The translations under genes were made by a program, and so were the position numbers. From Thermodesulfovibrio sp. (GTDB lineage: Bacteria; Nitrospirota; Thermodesulfovibrionia; Thermodesulfovibrionales; Thermodesulfovibrionaceae), in the NCBI GenBank assembly GCA_026415595.1, contig JAOAGU010000022.1, forward strand, positions 1 to 13,529: a stretch of 13,529 nt of DNA. The letters are read 5' to 3'. Below are positions 13,236-13,529 of the stretch, in pieces. Under the pieces are notes generated by a model. That model was not told the origin of the DNA. It was given only the letters and a program-made list of their open reading frames with translations, and did not search any database. The stretch's first letter is position 1, and each line of letters opens with the position of its first letter.

Positions 13236-13529
13236 TTAGTGTAACATTTTTCTTACTTTCAAAAGAAAAGGTATAGATGAAAGCTGTAAAATCACTGAAA
13301 AAATTACAAGAGCATTCATTGAAAAATCATATAAAACGCCTAAGATAAGGCTTCCTAAAAACCAGAACAAACCATAACCTGTATTAAAAACTCCATAACC
13401 AATACCTCTTTTTTCTCTTGGCACTAAAAGTGAAACGGCTGCTCTCATTATGGACTCCTGTGCTCCCATTCCAACTCCCCATAGAATCATTCCAAAAAGG
13501 GCAGAATAGAATCCACCAAGAAAGCAAAG
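13236..13529 (-). CDS. MFS transporter, C-terminal part (5' end outside the window)
   Basis: The frame is open from the right edge (13529) to TAA at 13236-13238, giving 97 residues of the C-terminal end. An internal ATG at 13490 should not be taken as the start, because 13 more in-frame codons (LCFLGGFYSALFG) precede it and continue the same membrane helix. The fragment holds about three membrane segments. The GxGMGAQESIMRAAVSLLVP loop and KRGIGYGVFNTGYGLFWFLG segment are typical of helices 10-11 in major facilitator proteins. It ends in a short basic tail. The substrate cannot be read from this part. It is upstream of, and probably co-transcribed with, the ChrB-like gene and the small Cys-rich membrane protein gene. 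Confidence 0.85.
   Translation of the reverse strand, partial: LCFLGGFYSALFGMILWGVGMGAQESIMRAAVSLLVPREKRGIGYGVFNTGYGLFWFLGSLILGVLYDFSMNALVIFSVILQLSSIPFLLKVRKMLH

Noticed and set aside
13236..13490. Taking ATG 13490 as the start of a complete 84-residue membrane protein
   Set aside because: The frame stays open to the window edge with hydrophobic, MFS-like residues, so it is the tail of a longer protein.

Overview
The window is AT-rich, gene-dense chromosomal DNA from a Gram-negative-type bacterium. My best inference is a thermophilic Nitrospirota of the Thermodesulfovibrio kind. The pointers are a multiheme cytochrome c, a heptose kinase of LPS synthesis, DivIVA beside YggT/YggS/ProC, a sigma-54 activator and strongly AT-biased codons. 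The taxon is inferred from gene content and style and was not tested by any search.

Layout. Bases 1-338 (+) hold the tail of a c-type cytochrome. Bases 402-2922 (+) hold pstC-pstA-pstB, the membrane and ATPase parts of a high-affinity phosphate ABC importer, behind a candidate Pho box and a -10 element. Neither pstS nor phoU is in the window. Bases 8809 down to 2919 (-) form one tightly packed eight-gene run: yggS, proC, yggT, divIVA, hisS, a heptose-7-phosphate kinase gene, a PP-loop ATPase gene and a lipoprotein gene. Most junctions overlap by 4-11 bases or abut, so the run is probably one operon. It meets pstB tail to tail with a 4-base overlap.

Bases 8827-11624 (+) hold a two-component pair: a membrane histidine kinase with an extracytoplasmic sensor region, and an NtrC-type sigma-54 activator. 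The 156-base gap after it contains a tandem 21-base-period dyad repeat and a sigma-54-like -24/-12 element overlapping an extended -10. Next comes a gene for a small secreted Lys/Ala/Pro-rich protein (11781-12248), closed by a strong terminator at 12267-12299. The layout suggests that the activator controls its neighbour, much as ZraSR controls zraP, although the proteins are not obviously related.

Bases 12297-13529 (-) hold an operon end: a partial MFS transporter, a ChrB N-terminal-domain protein, and a small two-TM protein with a Cys cluster. There is no stretch over 300 bases without a gene. I saw no tRNA, rRNA, CRISPR array, insertion sequence or phage gene.
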